Shown: positions 1 to 6,984 of the stretch, one piece after another
Position numbering within the stretch: position 1 is the stretch's first letter
Layout: every line of letters starts with the position of its first letter
Assembly (NCBI GenBank): GCA_964459635.1
Contig: CAYWMQ010000022.1
Location: 1 to 11,944 of the forward strand
Reading direction: 5' to 3'
DNA from: CAYWMQ01 sp964459635
GTDB taxonomy: Bacteria > Patescibacteriota > Minisyncoccia > Phycocordibacterales > UBA12088
Length of the DNA: 11,944 nt
Position numbers and translations under genes: made by a program
The notes under the pieces: model-generated
Databases searched by the model: none
What the model saw: the letters and a program-made list of their open reading frames with translations, nothing else
Told to the model about the DNA's origin: nothing

Positions 1-18
1 TAATTTAAGGAGCTTTCT

Positions 19-366
19 ATGTTCCGATTTGAAGGGTGTCAGAAAATGCAAATTTTCTTCGCATTGGCAGTGCCGCTTATCGCGGCAGGGGCCATTCTCT
101 ACGGCTTGGTTGTGGTTGGTGCCCAGCCTGTTTCGTGGGCACCGGGCGTCCTTGCGGCAGCGGTCGCAGCTGCGCTCGTCGTCCTCAATCTGCTTATGAA
201 GGCATTGCCCAAGCATAGGTGGGACTGGCTCATTCAGGCCCTCGGATATCTCTACTTGGGAGCCGTGTTCTTAATGTATGCTCCCGATTTGCCCGCCATG
301 GTGCCCGCCATACTGGTTGGGCTGGTGGCGGGATCGGTACACTGGAGAGTAACAAAGGAAGACTGA
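19..366 (+). CDS. Small four-helix membrane protein, unknown function
   Basis: The product is 115 residues and almost entirely hydrophobic. Four probable membrane helices lie near residues 10-32, 41-61, 68-88 and 91-108, with short basic loops (KALPKHRW between helices 2 and 3) and a charged tail, RVTKED. The start at 19 has an AAGGAG site at 7-12 with 6 bases of spacing. A second in-frame ATG at 46 (MQIFFALAV) would begin exactly at the first helix and has a weaker AAGGG site, so the true start could be either. I recognise no family. A hairpin terminator follows 11 bases after the stop, so this is the last gene of its transcript. Its promoter or upstream partner lies outside the window. It may be a small integral membrane subunit, but nothing in the sequence points to a specific role. 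Confidence 0.7.
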   Translation: MFRFEGCQKMQIFFALAVPLIAAGAILYGLVVVGAQPVSWAPGVLAAAVAAALVVLNLLMKALPKHRWDWLIQALGYLYLGAVFLMYAPDLPAMVPAILVGLVAGSVHWRVTKED

Positions 367-377
367 CCACGGTCTTC

Positions 378-410
378 GTGCGCCGTGTTGTTCAGCACGG
401 CGCACTTCTT
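378..410 (+). terminator. Hairpin terminator after the small membrane protein
   Basis: A perfect 10-bp stem (378-387 GTGCGCCGTG with 396-405 CACGGCGCAC) encloses an 8-base loop and is followed by TTCTT. The T-run is broken, so termination strength is uncertain, but the position just after the stop codon fits. Confidence 0.65.
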
Positions 411-423
411 GCTGTATGACAGA

Positions 424-462
424 CGGTGTAAGAATGGCTGAGGTTGGCCGTCTTATACACCG
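424..462 (+). other. Imperfect hairpin in the leader of the 569-1650 pair
   Basis: CGGTGTA (424-430) pairs with TACACCG (456-462), continued by AGA with TCT and GGC with GCC around a bulge and a loop. It lies about 105 bases before the start of the 569 gene, in a 200-base non-coding stretch. No convincing promoter pair was found in this leader. The hairpin could be a leader structure or chance. Confidence 0.3.
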
Positions 463-568
463 GAATAGTTCGGATGTGCACTCTTCATCCACACTACGTG
501 CCCATGCGGGATGTCTCGCCGGGTACTGGGTGAAAATTGCGTATCCCATACACAGGAAGGGAAATGAA

Positions 569-1051
569 ATGCGTATAGGTATTGTCTTGGGGCACGACCA
601 GCTCTCCCCTCGGGGCGAGCTAAGTGAGCTGATGGGCTTGAGGCGCACGGACCTTGAGGTGTGTGCGTGGTCCTTTCACCGAACGGCACCGCTTGATGGT
701 GTGGTCTCCATGACGCCGGACGGTATCGGCAATCACGCTCATGCAGAGTGGTGGGTACAGGTTGCCCGTGAAGCAGCAGCATTTCGCTGTGAGCTTGTCC
801 TGAACTACGCCGGTCCTACGGCCGCGGAGCATCTCTTTGCGGCGGGCGTGCCTTTTGTCGTCAGCGTGGTCGAAGACCTCGACGAGTTCGGCACAGCGGC
901 CGCGTGGCGCAAATGCCCCACGGTCTACTCTGAGCGGCATGTAGTGCTCGCACGAAAACATGCCGGGCGTGTGCTTCGAAACGGCGCCGTCGTATCGGAG
1001 CTTTCGGAAGCACTTACTCGTTTTCGTCAGAACATGAGGGAGGCGGCTTAA
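569..1051 (+). CDS. Hypothetical alpha/beta protein, first of a coupled pair
   Basis: The product is 160 residues, from MRIGIVLGHDQLS to MREAA. I chose the ATG at 569 because AGGAAGGG lies just upstream (554-561) and a hydrophobic beta-strand-like MRIGIVLG begins there. The frame is open from 416, but those 51 extra residues look non-coding and have no ribosome site. Alternating strands and helices (RIGIVLG, CELVLNYAG, VPFVVSVVED) suggest a Rossmann-like or flavodoxin-like fold. No family signature is recognisable. The stop codon shares one base with the next start (TAATG at 1049-1053), so the two proteins are probably made together and may interact. No membrane segments or signal peptide are seen. 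Confidence 0.65.
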   Translation: MRIGIVLGHDQLSPRGELSELMGLRRTDLEVCAWSFHRTAPLDGVVSMTPDGIGNHAHAEWWVQVAREAAAFRCELVLNYAGPTAAEHLFAAGVPFVVSVVEDLDEFGTAAAWRKCPTVYSERHVVLARKHAGRVLRNGAVVSELSEALTRFRQNMREAA

Positions 1052-1650
1052 TGGCGGAAAAACGCCCTGAAGTGTTTGTGGTCATCGCGCCTGCTGATAA
1101 GCACTGCGCGCGTTTTGACACGGCTGTGCGACTGGCGCGTTGCATTGCAAATCCAAAGCGTACGCATCGGGTCCTACTCGTGCGGCCGTATGAGGACGAG
1201 CATGCGCGCGTGGCGCCTCGTTTTTTGCCACAGGGCATGGAGGAGGTATACGCCGACTCCTGCGACAAAGGGGCCACGGCACGCAAGGCGGTGGACGAAG
1301 TGCAACGGCTGTGCTCTGAAGGCAAGCGTGTCGCGCTTGTTGATCTCACAAAGAATGTACAAACCGATGAGGTTGTTCGCCAGCTTGTACCGTACAAGGC
1401 TGACGTGATGATTCTCACGGTGCTTGACGACCATCGCTTGCCGCGGCGAGCAGGCCGCTTCGCCAACGTGTACTGCTTGGTACCGTTTGGCTACGCCTTC
1501 CTCGCCTACGTGCGGCACCTGCTTGTGTACCGGCGCTTACCCACGCGCAGGGTTGGCACATACCCACGCTGGGTTGTGCGGAAGAAACAGGGATTCGGAC
1601 GATTCGCGACCGCGTTCACACCCTTTCTGGAGGCGTTCAAGCAGACCTGA
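1051..1650 (+). CDS. Hypothetical alpha/beta protein, second of a coupled pair
   Basis: The product is 199 residues with a strong GAGGGAGG ribosome site at 1036-1043, inside the end of the preceding gene. The pattern is alpha/beta: strands at about residues 8-13 (VFVVIAP), 40-46 (RVLLVRP), 93-97 (VALVD) and 117-123 (DVMILTV), with helices between them. The C-terminal third is rich in Arg, Tyr and Trp (LVYRRLPTRR, YPRWVVRKKQ), which would suit nucleic-acid or membrane-surface binding. I recognise no enzyme motif. Translational coupling to the 569 gene suggests a two-subunit unit. Two tandem hairpins follow the stop directly, so the pair forms a self-contained transcription unit. Confidence 0.7.
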   Translation: MAEKRPEVFVVIAPADKHCARFDTAVRLARCIANPKRTHRVLLVRPYEDEHARVAPRFLPQGMEEVYADSCDKGATARKAVDEVQRLCSEGKRVALVDLTKNVQTDEVVRQLVPYKADVMILTVLDDHRLPRRAGRFANVYCLVPFGYAFLAYVRHLLVYRRLPTRRVGTYPRWVVRKKQGFGRFATAFTPFLEAFKQT

Positions 1651-1690
1651 AGGTCTGCTGCGACCCGGCATCTTGCCGGGTCGTTTCTGT
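1641..1690 (+). terminator. Tandem hairpins ending the 569-1650 unit
   Basis: The first hairpin (1641-1658) is GCAGACC-TGAA-GGTCTGC and contains the TGA stop codon itself. The second (1661-1683) has a perfect 9-bp stem, CGACCCGGC/GCCGGGTCG, with a 5-base loop, followed by TTTCTGT. The second is a good intrinsic terminator for the plus strand. The convergent minus-strand hydrolase ends at 1699, so it may also stop transcripts from that side, though no T-run follows in that direction. Confidence 0.75.
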
Positions 1691-1698
1691 ACAAGCCT

Positions 1699-3069
1699 CT
1701 ACAGTTCTCCCAAGCTCTCCCACTCGCCGTCCGTACCCGCATCCTCCTGTGCTTCGCGGCGCGCGAGATCATGCAAAAGCAGACCCATCTGACTCACCAT
1801 CGCCGCTGCGCTCCACGCCTGCTCAAGGCAGGCTTTTTGCCCGCCCGGCTTGTCGCGCCCACGGCACACCATGCCGTCCTCAAGTACGACAAATTCGATG
1901 GGCGTATGGAACACAGACCAGAGCTGAAAGAGTGCACGCTCTACGGCTCGCGCCTCCTGTGCAAAGCCGAAGCGCAGCAGACCCTCCCCGGCGAGCGCGG
2001 TGTCATGCGGCCAGACCGAGCCGTTGTGGTAGCTCACCGCGTCAAAGCCACATGAGTATGTTGAGAGCGTGCGAATACCGGCCATCGGGTCAAAGAGGTC
2101 GGGCTCCATGAGACGCGCAGCCAATCGAGAGATGTCTTCCGCATCAAGTATCGCGCTTGGTGCGTCTGCATCGGGTGCTCGCCATGCCGCCCAGAGCACA
2201 TGGCCGAGCGACGAGCGCACGGAGCGAATGGGCGCAAGAGCGCCATCAAGGCCGGATGCAAGGAGAAACGGCTCACGAGACAGATATAGGTATTTGTACA
2301 CGCCTTCCTTGACGGAGAGCGCGTGCGCTTCCAGCGTAAGCGCCGCCGCTTCTTGGCCGCGCGCTCTCTTGTGGTGAGCCCAACGTTTCAGTGCCGCGTA
2401 CGCGTACGCCTGCACTTCAAGCGCAGCCACGGGGAAGGGTGTGGGAGCACCGTCCTCATGAAAGAGTGATTCGGTGGAATCCATCCAGCTTTGTACGTGA
2501 AGCCCGCCATGTGTGCGACCTTCGGGTATGCCGTATGCGAGGAGGTGAGCGGGATGTGCTGTGATGTGTGCCATGAGCCACTCCAGGGCTGGCTCCACAT
2601 GTTTTTCTATGGCGGCCAGGTACTCTTCCCGGTCCGGTACGAAGCGAGCAAGTTCGTGTGCTGTCATTAAAAAGAGCGGTGTAGAATCTATGGAATCATA
2701 GCTCTTCATCGACCCATCGTCGTACAAGAACCAATTGTGCCCTTGTGTGAGGTGCTCGTGGCGGTCCGGGCGGTACTCGTGGAGGATCTTGCCCGGTTCT
2801 TCGCCGGACTGTGGGTTGTGCTCGCGCCCTTGAAGCGCTCCCAGGTTGAACACTATCTTGCGCACCAACTCCACGTGCGCTTCTACGGGAAAACGTTCGT
2901 GCGAAGCGAGCAGGAGGAGCGCGGTCAGGCACGAGTCGCGCCCGAAGACACATCCGTAGTTTTCTCCCGCGCTTGAGGCGAGAATTCCGCGCTCGGACTC
3001 AAGTCGCCCTATGACAGCGAGCCCGACGTCGCGCAGATTTCGCACTTTGTTTACGTCAACCGCAATCAT
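1699..3069 (-). CDS. Amylo-alpha-1,6-glucosidase-like glycoside hydrolase (six-hairpin fold)
   Basis: The product is 456 residues and resembles the catalytic domain of bacterial and archaeal glycogen-debranching-type enzymes, which fold as an (alpha/alpha)6 barrel. Family-like motifs run in order: FGRDS (42-46), GKILHEYR (93-100), DSIDSTPLFL (125-134), QSWMDS (193-198), SYHNGSVWPHD (346-356) and EQAWSAAA (416-423). Acidic residues in these motifs are the likely catalytic ones. The N-terminal beta-rich domain of full-length debranching enzymes is absent, so this is a compact catalytic-domain version. It has no signal peptide and is probably cytoplasmic. It lies 34 bases after the glycosyltransferase gene on the same strand, suggesting a shared transcript and a role in trimming a glucan or other glycan. 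There is no SD; a TACAAT box sits 8 bases before the ATG. The true substrate cannot be told from sequence. Confidence 0.85.
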   Translation of the reverse strand: MIAVDVNKVRNLRDVGLAVIGRLESERGILASSAGENYGCVFGRDSCLTALLLLASHERFPVEAHVELVRKIVFNLGALQGREHNPQSGEEPGKILHEYRPDRHEHLTQGHNWFLYDDGSMKSYDSIDSTPLFLMTAHELARFVPDREEYLAAIEKHVEPALEWLMAHITAHPAHLLAYGIPEGRTHGGLHVQSWMDSTESLFHEDGAPTPFPVAALEVQAYAYAALKRWAHHKRARGQEAAALTLEAHALSVKEGVYKYLYLSREPFLLASGLDGALAPIRSVRSSLGHVLWAAWRAPDADAPSAILDAEDISRLAARLMEPDLFDPMAGIRTLSTYSCGFDAVSYHNGSVWPHDTALAGEGLLRFGFAQEARAVERALFQLWSVFHTPIEFVVLEDGMVCRGRDKPGGQKACLEQAWSAAAMVSQMGLLLHDLARREAQEDAGTDGEWESLGEL

Positions 3070-3077
3070 GTGCGGTC

Positions 3078-3083
3078 ATTGTA
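3078..3083 (-). promoter_or_regulatory. Possible -10 box giving a leaderless hydrolase transcript
   Basis: TACAAT reads on the minus strand 8 bases before the ATG at 3069. No good -35 is found 16-18 bases upstream. The gene may instead be reached by transcription from the glycosyltransferase, so this box could be chance. Confidence 0.3.
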
Positions 3084-3103
3084 CCGCGCTGATGGAGTGA
3101 GTA

Positions 3104-4201
3104 CTAGCGCGAGCTGTGCCGTGCGCGACGCGTGTGTCCGCCGGAAGCGCCTATAGGTCGAGCGCCCTGCGTGCCGTTGCGGCTGAGAATCTCCTCGTAC
3201 ACGGCGATGTACCGGTCGGTCATACGCTCGGCACTGAAGTTAGTGAGTGCATGGCGTCGGCACGCCCGCCTATCAATCGTGTCCAGCTCACCAACCGCGT
3301 CCTCCATTTCTTCCACGTCCTCCACCACAAATCCGGTTTTGCCGTGCTTCACAATTTCAGGGATCGATCCCTTACCTATGGCAATAACAGGGCAGCCGCA
3401 GGCCATCGCCTCGATAAGCGTCAGGCCGAACGGTTCGCGCCACGTAATGGGGTGCAAAAACGCCATCGCGCGGCTGTAGAGCTTGTTGCGCTCTTCTTCG
3501 TCGACTTCACCTATCCAGCGTATTTTGTCTGAAAGCCAAGGCTCGATGTACTCTTTGAAATACGGCTTGTTCATGGGGTCAAGCTTCGCGGCGATGATGA
3601 GCGGCAGTCCCATGTCGCGCGCCACCTCCACCGCAAGGTGTACGCCTTTTTCCATCGAGATGCGACCGACAAAGAGCAGGTAGCCATCGTGCTCTGCGGA
3701 AAACGGGTAGTCTGCCATAGGTAGGCCGTTGTACACCGTGCCGATATAGTTCAGGTGGGGGGCAGTAACGCGCTGTGCGTCTGAAATGGACACCACATAC
3801 GGTCTGCGGAACCTGTTGTAAATAGTGTTCATCTCGCGTGTAAACGCGCCGTGCATGGTGCTCACAACAGGCGTGTGGGCGATGTTCGCGGTGGGGAGCG
3901 TAAGGTACCCAAGGTGGTCGTGAATAATGTCAAACTCAGCTTGGCGCTCGAATGCCGTGCCGATATTGAGCAATGACCACACGTTAGCGCCGTAAATGTC
4001 CTTGAGATTCGCCTCACGCAAACTCTGTGGATACACGGATACCAGATGTGCCGACGTCAGCGAATCTCCGGAGGCAAACAGCGTCACCTCATGGCCGCGC
4101 GCAACAAGGGACTCGGTCAATGCATGGACGACCCGTTCGGTGCCTCCGTACTTCTTCGGCGGAATGCGCTCCGCGAGGGGTCCTATTTGAGCTATTCTCA
4201 T
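3104..4201 (-). CDS. GT4-family glycosyltransferase
   Basis: From MRIAQIGPL the product is 365 residues, a GT-B fold retaining glycosyltransferase of family GT4. Motifs in order: the nucleotide-sugar enzyme start with KYGGTERVV (17-25), DIIHDH (91-96), VSTMHG (113-118), SISDAQ (138-143), VYNGLP (156-161), LLFVGRISMEKG (175-186) opening the C-terminal domain, and EPFGLTLIEAMACGCPVIA (256-274), whose E-x7-E element binds the donor sugar phosphate. GSIPEIV follows. The frame is open back to 4516, but that extension only shadows def. An alternative start at 4213 (MNSRMRIAQ) is possible; neither has an SD. It lies between def and the hydrolase in one minus-strand run, so the two sugar genes may make and trim the same surface or storage glycan. 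Donor and acceptor are unknown. The basic tail (HTRRARHSSR) could touch the membrane. Confidence 0.9.
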   Translation of the reverse strand: MRIAQIGPLAERIPPKKYGGTERVVHALTESLVARGHEVTLFASGDSLTSAHLVSVYPQSLREANLKDIYGANVWSLLNIGTAFERQAEFDIIHDHLGYLTLPTANIAHTPVVSTMHGAFTREMNTIYNRFRRPYVVSISDAQRVTAPHLNYIGTVYNGLPMADYPFSAEHDGYLLFVGRISMEKGVHLAVEVARDMGLPLIIAAKLDPMNKPYFKEYIEPWLSDKIRWIGEVDEEERNKLYSRAMAFLHPITWREPFGLTLIEAMACGCPVIAIGKGSIPEIVKHGKTGFVVEDVEEMEDAVGELDTIDRRACRRHALTNFSAERMTDRYIAVYEEILSRNGTQGARPIGASGGHTRRARHSSR

Positions 4202-4268
4202 ACGTGAATTCATTAAGGGTGGCAAGTAATCGGTAGTGCACGAGTGTGTACGTGGGGAAAGGTTTTCG

Positions 4269-4793
4269 CTACGCACCACCATCGTGCTCATGCGGCACAT
4301 CCCACACGTCTGCCGCATTGTCGATAAAAAGCGTGCCGTCGAGGTGGTCACACTCGTGCTGGAACGCTTGCGCAAGAAGACCGCTCGCACCGCGCGTGAA
4401 GGGCTTCCCGTGCTCGTCGTACGCGCGCACCGTCGCACGCACAGAGCGTGCGATCTTGCCATACTTTCCGCGCACCGACAGGCACCCTTCTTCCATGAGC
4501 TGCTTCTCGCGAGCACGGCGCACGAGCACCGGGTTGATGTAGATGAGATGTTGCTTTTTTGGCTCTTTTTCAGTGTCAGGGTGGTGCGAAAACACGCGTT
4601 CGGAAATGATGAATATGCGCAGCGGGAGTCCTATTTGAGGTGCGGCGAGCGCGGCGCCGTCGGGTTCCGCGTCAAGCGCGGCTTTCATGTCAGCCAGGAT
4701 GTTCTTGAGTTTGTCAGAGCCAAATTCCGTCGCGACAACTTCTCTTGCTTTTTCACGCAGGACGGGGTGCCCTTTCTGCACGATAGTCGGCAT
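4269..4793 (-). CDS. def: Peptide deformylase
   Basis: This 174-residue metalloenzyme removes the formyl group from the N-terminal methionine of new proteins. All three family motifs are visible: GAALAAPQIG (46-55), EEGCLSV (101-107) and QHECDHLDG (145-153). Cys104, His146 and His150 are the expected metal ligands, Glu147 the catalytic acid and Gln53 the oxyanion stabiliser. The second glycine of the usual GxGxAAxQ motif is alanine here. The length is normal. The acidic and His tail (VPHEHDGGA) is short. The ATG at 4793 has no SD; a TATACA box sits 4 bases upstream, so the mRNA may be almost leaderless. The glycosyltransferase starts about 55-67 bases downstream, which suggests readthrough into it. 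Confidence 0.97.
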   Translation of the reverse strand: MPTIVQKGHPVLREKAREVVATEFGSDKLKNILADMKAALDAEPDGAALAAPQIGLPLRIFIISERVFSHHPDTEKEPKKQHLIYINPVLVRRAREKQLMEEGCLSVRGKYGKIARSVRATVRAYDEHGKPFTRGASGLLAQAFQHECDHLDGTLFIDNAADVWDVPHEHDGGA

Positions 4794-4797
4794 ATGA

Positions 4798-4825
4798 TGT
4801 ATACGGAATATACCGCATTTGACGA
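4798..4825 (-). promoter_or_regulatory. Candidate def promoter
   Basis: On the minus strand TCGTCA (4825-4820) and TATACA (4803-4798) are separated by 16 bases, and the -10 ends 4 bases before the ATG. Each box matches consensus at 4-5 of 6 bases. A second -10-like TATATT lies at 4812-4807. Initiation would give an extremely short or absent leader. Confidence 0.4.
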
Positions 4826-4857
4826 CAGTACGGAAGAGGTGGTGAGGGCGAGGTTAG

Positions 4858-4968
4858 AGGTTGTAGGTTACAGGGTATAGTGACGAGACGTCACGAGCGA
4901 GCCCTGTGTACACCGCTATGTGACGTACGGCGTCGTTCCTAACACCTGTGACCTTGAACCTACAACCT
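4858..4968. repeat. Inverted repeat AGGTTGTAGGTT / AACCTACAACCT
   Basis: A perfect 12-base inverted pair (4858-4869 and 4957-4968) is separated by 87 bases in the space between priA and def. Near-matching flanks extend it: CAGGG beside the left arm, ACCTTG beside the right. Between the arms are two small hairpins, GTGACG-AGA-CGTCAC (4880-4894) and GACG-TACGG-CGTC near 4922. No gene is seen here. Confidence 0.55.
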
Positions 4969-4971
4969 GGC

Positions 4972-4988
4972 GGCGGGCATTGCCCGCC
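4972..4988 (-). terminator. Hairpin after the priA-like gene
   Basis: A 7-bp stem (GGCGGGC with GCCCGCC, 3-base loop) lies 5 bases beyond the TAG at 4993. On the minus strand it is followed by a mixed G/T stretch (GGTTGTAGGTT) rather than a clean T-run, so it may be a weak terminator or a 3'-end stabilising hairpin. Confidence 0.5.
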
Positions 4989-4992
4989 TCGC

Positions 4993-6888
4993 CTACACCA
5001 CACTTTCCGGATCTACGGATACCGTGAGCGAAGGCGGAAGCATGCGCAGTTTTTCCACGAGGAGCTTATGCGGCCACTCCTCACGCTTCACACGTATGAA
5101 GCCGTGGAGCATTACCGTGTCGCGAGGACCCTTGAGGAAACGCGAGAAAGGTACCAGCTCAAACGGGAGCAGGAAAACGCGCGCTTCTTCCATAAGTCGC
5201 TCTACGTCCTGCTGTTTTCCCTCGGCACTCACCTTGATGATGGTCGTGTACGGGGGATAGCCAAAGGTGCGCCTCGTGGCAAGCTCACCCTTGTAATACT
5301 GGGCAAAGTTGCCCTCGAGGAGTAAGTCCAACAGCTCGGTCTCCGGCCTTCGTGTTTGCACCAGGAAGTCTCGTATCGCCGTTTCGCGCAGTCGCGTCAG
5401 AATGGAAGCAATACGCTCGTACATGCTCCAGGAAGGAGTGGAGAGCAGTGTGTCGAGTGACACTACGGCGGCGAGGTCTGCCGAGCCGGGTGCAAGGTAG
5501 GGTAGGGCCATTTCCGTACCGATGAGCACGGACCCCGGTGTATCTTCCCAAGCGTGCACGATGCGAAGCGCATCGCGATGTCTTTTTGCAGTGTCGCCGG
5601 TAAGCGTGTGTACCACCAGGTCGGGTGCGGCTTTGGGAAGCTCACGCGCCACCAGCTCCGTACCAATGCCGAGCGATTCCAGCCGCCACGAGCTGCAGCC
5701 GGCACATCGTTCCCGTGCATGGCGCAGCGCACCGCACGCGTGACAAAGGAAGTAGTTCTCCTCTTTGCCCGTATGCAGCACGACCGATGCATCACATTCT
5801 TGGCAACTCACTGTTCGCCCGCAGTCCTTGCAGACTGTGATCGGAGAAAGTCCGCGTCGTGCCACGTAGAGCACCGCTCTGCCGCGCGTGAGACCCACCA
5901 TGCGCAGGCGTTCCGTGAGGCGTGCGCCAAGCGCGGTAAAGGGCACGCGCTCACCCGTGGTCTCGGTGCGCATAGAGACAATGTGCGCATTGGTGCTCCA
6001 TGTAGTGCGCTGATGCCCGGTCATGAGCTCCTCGTACTCGCCGGAAGCACGGCGGTGGTATGTTTCGATGGGTAGCGGTAGGTCAGCAAGCAAAAGCTGT
6101 GCATGAAGTTCGGCGGCGAGGTGTAACGCAAGTACGCGTGTATCCGTAAAAGGCCGCGTACGGCTCTTGTAGAGCAGACTCGCATCGCGCTCAACGATAA
6201 TGATGCCGAGGTCATGGCGTGGAATGGAAAGGAAGGAGGGTGTGGCCACGATGAGCACCGGGTGAGGCTCCGAGAGTGCATCGCGCCAGCGCACACGCAA
6301 CTCCGCGGGCTTCGTGTCTCCATCCAGCAAGTATACGTAGTCTGTAATGCCGCTTCGTACCGCTTCGTACAGGCGCTCGGCTTCGGCAATGGTCGGTGCG
6401 AGTATGAGAGCAGACTCTTTTCGTGCAAACGCTTCTCGGGCGAGCGATCTGTAGGTCTCCACACGTGTGTCGTACGGAGCTTGGAATACGCGTGGTGCCA
6501 CAGGCGCGACACCTGAAGGTTTCTTTTTATGTATCGTTGGAGGCAGGGGCTTGGTATCGCCGAGGAGTGCGCGCGGCAGGTAGGAAAAAAGTACGGCACC
6601 CGTGAGCGTCGCGTGATGCTCCGCCGCACGCGCCGCGGCTCGCACAAACGCGGGCGAGAGCAGGTGGCTCGCGTTTTGCTTGCGCAGCCTTTTGAGCGCG
6701 AATGCGCTCTTGCGTATGGCGGCTTTCACTGCGCTCACGCTTTCGCTTTTAACGACAAGTGCGGGCAGCATGCGGCTGCGCACCGGGGCCTGCACAATAG
6801 CGCCCGCCTCGTACGATACCGAAGAAAAGTACGAAAGCTCGTCTTTGCCCATGGCCCGTCCTATCGGTATGACCCGGATGATGAACAT
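4993..6888 (-). CDS. priA: PriA-like primosomal protein N' lacking helicase motifs
   Basis: The 631-residue product aligns by eye with PriA, which reloads the replicative helicase at stalled forks. The zinc-binding module is intact, with eight cysteines in four pairs: C353/C356, C362/C365, C382/C385 and C395/C398. The flanking YVARRGLSP, LGIGTELVARELP and IGTEM segments and the C-terminal TFGYPPYTTIIKV match PriA. The ATPase core is broken: the Walker A site (GxTGSGKT) is replaced by QAPYDTRVETY (136-146), the DEEH box by VERDASLLYK (232-241), and the GRAGR arginine-finger motif is absent where ILTRLRETAI lies (496-505). It is shorter than E. coli PriA (732 residues). The ATG at 6888 has a TATACT box exactly 6 bases upstream and no SD, which fits a leaderless mRNA; an internal ATG at 6852 is an alternative. 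Probably a structural fork-binding protein rather than a helicase. Confidence 0.88.
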   Translation of the reverse strand: MFIIRVIPIGRAMGKDELSYFSSVSYEAGAIVQAPVRSRMLPALVVKSESVSAVKAAIRKSAFALKRLRKQNASHLLSPAFVRAAARAAEHHATLTGAVLFSYLPRALLGDTKPLPPTIHKKKPSGVAPVAPRVFQAPYDTRVETYRSLAREAFARKESALILAPTIAEAERLYEAVRSGITDYVYLLDGDTKPAELRVRWRDALSEPHPVLIVATPSFLSIPRHDLGIIIVERDASLLYKSRTRPFTDTRVLALHLAAELHAQLLLADLPLPIETYHRRASGEYEELMTGHQRTTWSTNAHIVSMRTETTGERVPFTALGARLTERLRMVGLTRGRAVLYVARRGLSPITVCKDCGRTVSCQECDASVVLHTGKEENYFLCHACGALRHARERCAGCSSWRLESLGIGTELVARELPKAAPDLVVHTLTGDTAKRHRDALRIVHAWEDTPGSVLIGTEMALPYLAPGSADLAAVVSLDTLLSTPSWSMYERIASILTRLRETAIRDFLVQTRRPETELLDLLLEGNFAQYYKGELATRRTFGYPPYTTIIKVSAEGKQQDVERLMEEARVFLLPFELVPFSRFLKGPRDTVMLHGFIRVKREEWPHKLLVEKLRMLPPSLTVSVDPESVV

Positions 6889-6894
6889 AAGCGA

Positions 6895-6923
6895 AGTATA
6901 GAGTATGGAGTAGAAAGTAGAAA
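6895..6923 (-). promoter_or_regulatory. Candidate leaderless promoter of priA
   Basis: TATACT (6900-6895, minus strand) ends 6 bases before the ATG, where the first transcribed base would be expected. The -35 at a 17-base spacing is TTTCTA, a poor match, inside a repeated ACTTTCT tract. No SD is present. Confidence 0.5.
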
Positions 6924-6925
6924 GT
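6913..6925 (-). repeat. 13-base word ACTTTCTACTTTC upstream of priA
   Basis: The word reads on the minus strand 25-37 bases before the priA ATG. An identical copy lies on the plus strand upstream of mreB (10684-10696), in the same orientation relative to its gene. Confidence 0.6.
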
Positions 6926-6984
6926 AGTAGGTAGAAAGGGACGGAGGACGACGATTTCAGATTGAAGATTTATGACTATGGAGG

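Noticed and set aside
416..568. Coding extension of the 569 gene to the ATG at 416
   Set aside because: There is no SD at 416, the 51 added residues look random, and a good SD plus a hydrophobic strand begin at 569.
4202..4516. N-terminal extension of the glycosyltransferase to 4516
   Set aside because: The extra residues overlap def in another frame, are Ser/Arg-rich and do not resemble GT4 enzymes, which start at MRIAQI-like sequence.
4236..4880. Long plus-strand open frame (214 codons)
   Set aside because: It lies entirely opposite def and its upstream region. The deformylase on the minus strand has all catalytic motifs, so this is a shadow frame of GC-rich sequence.
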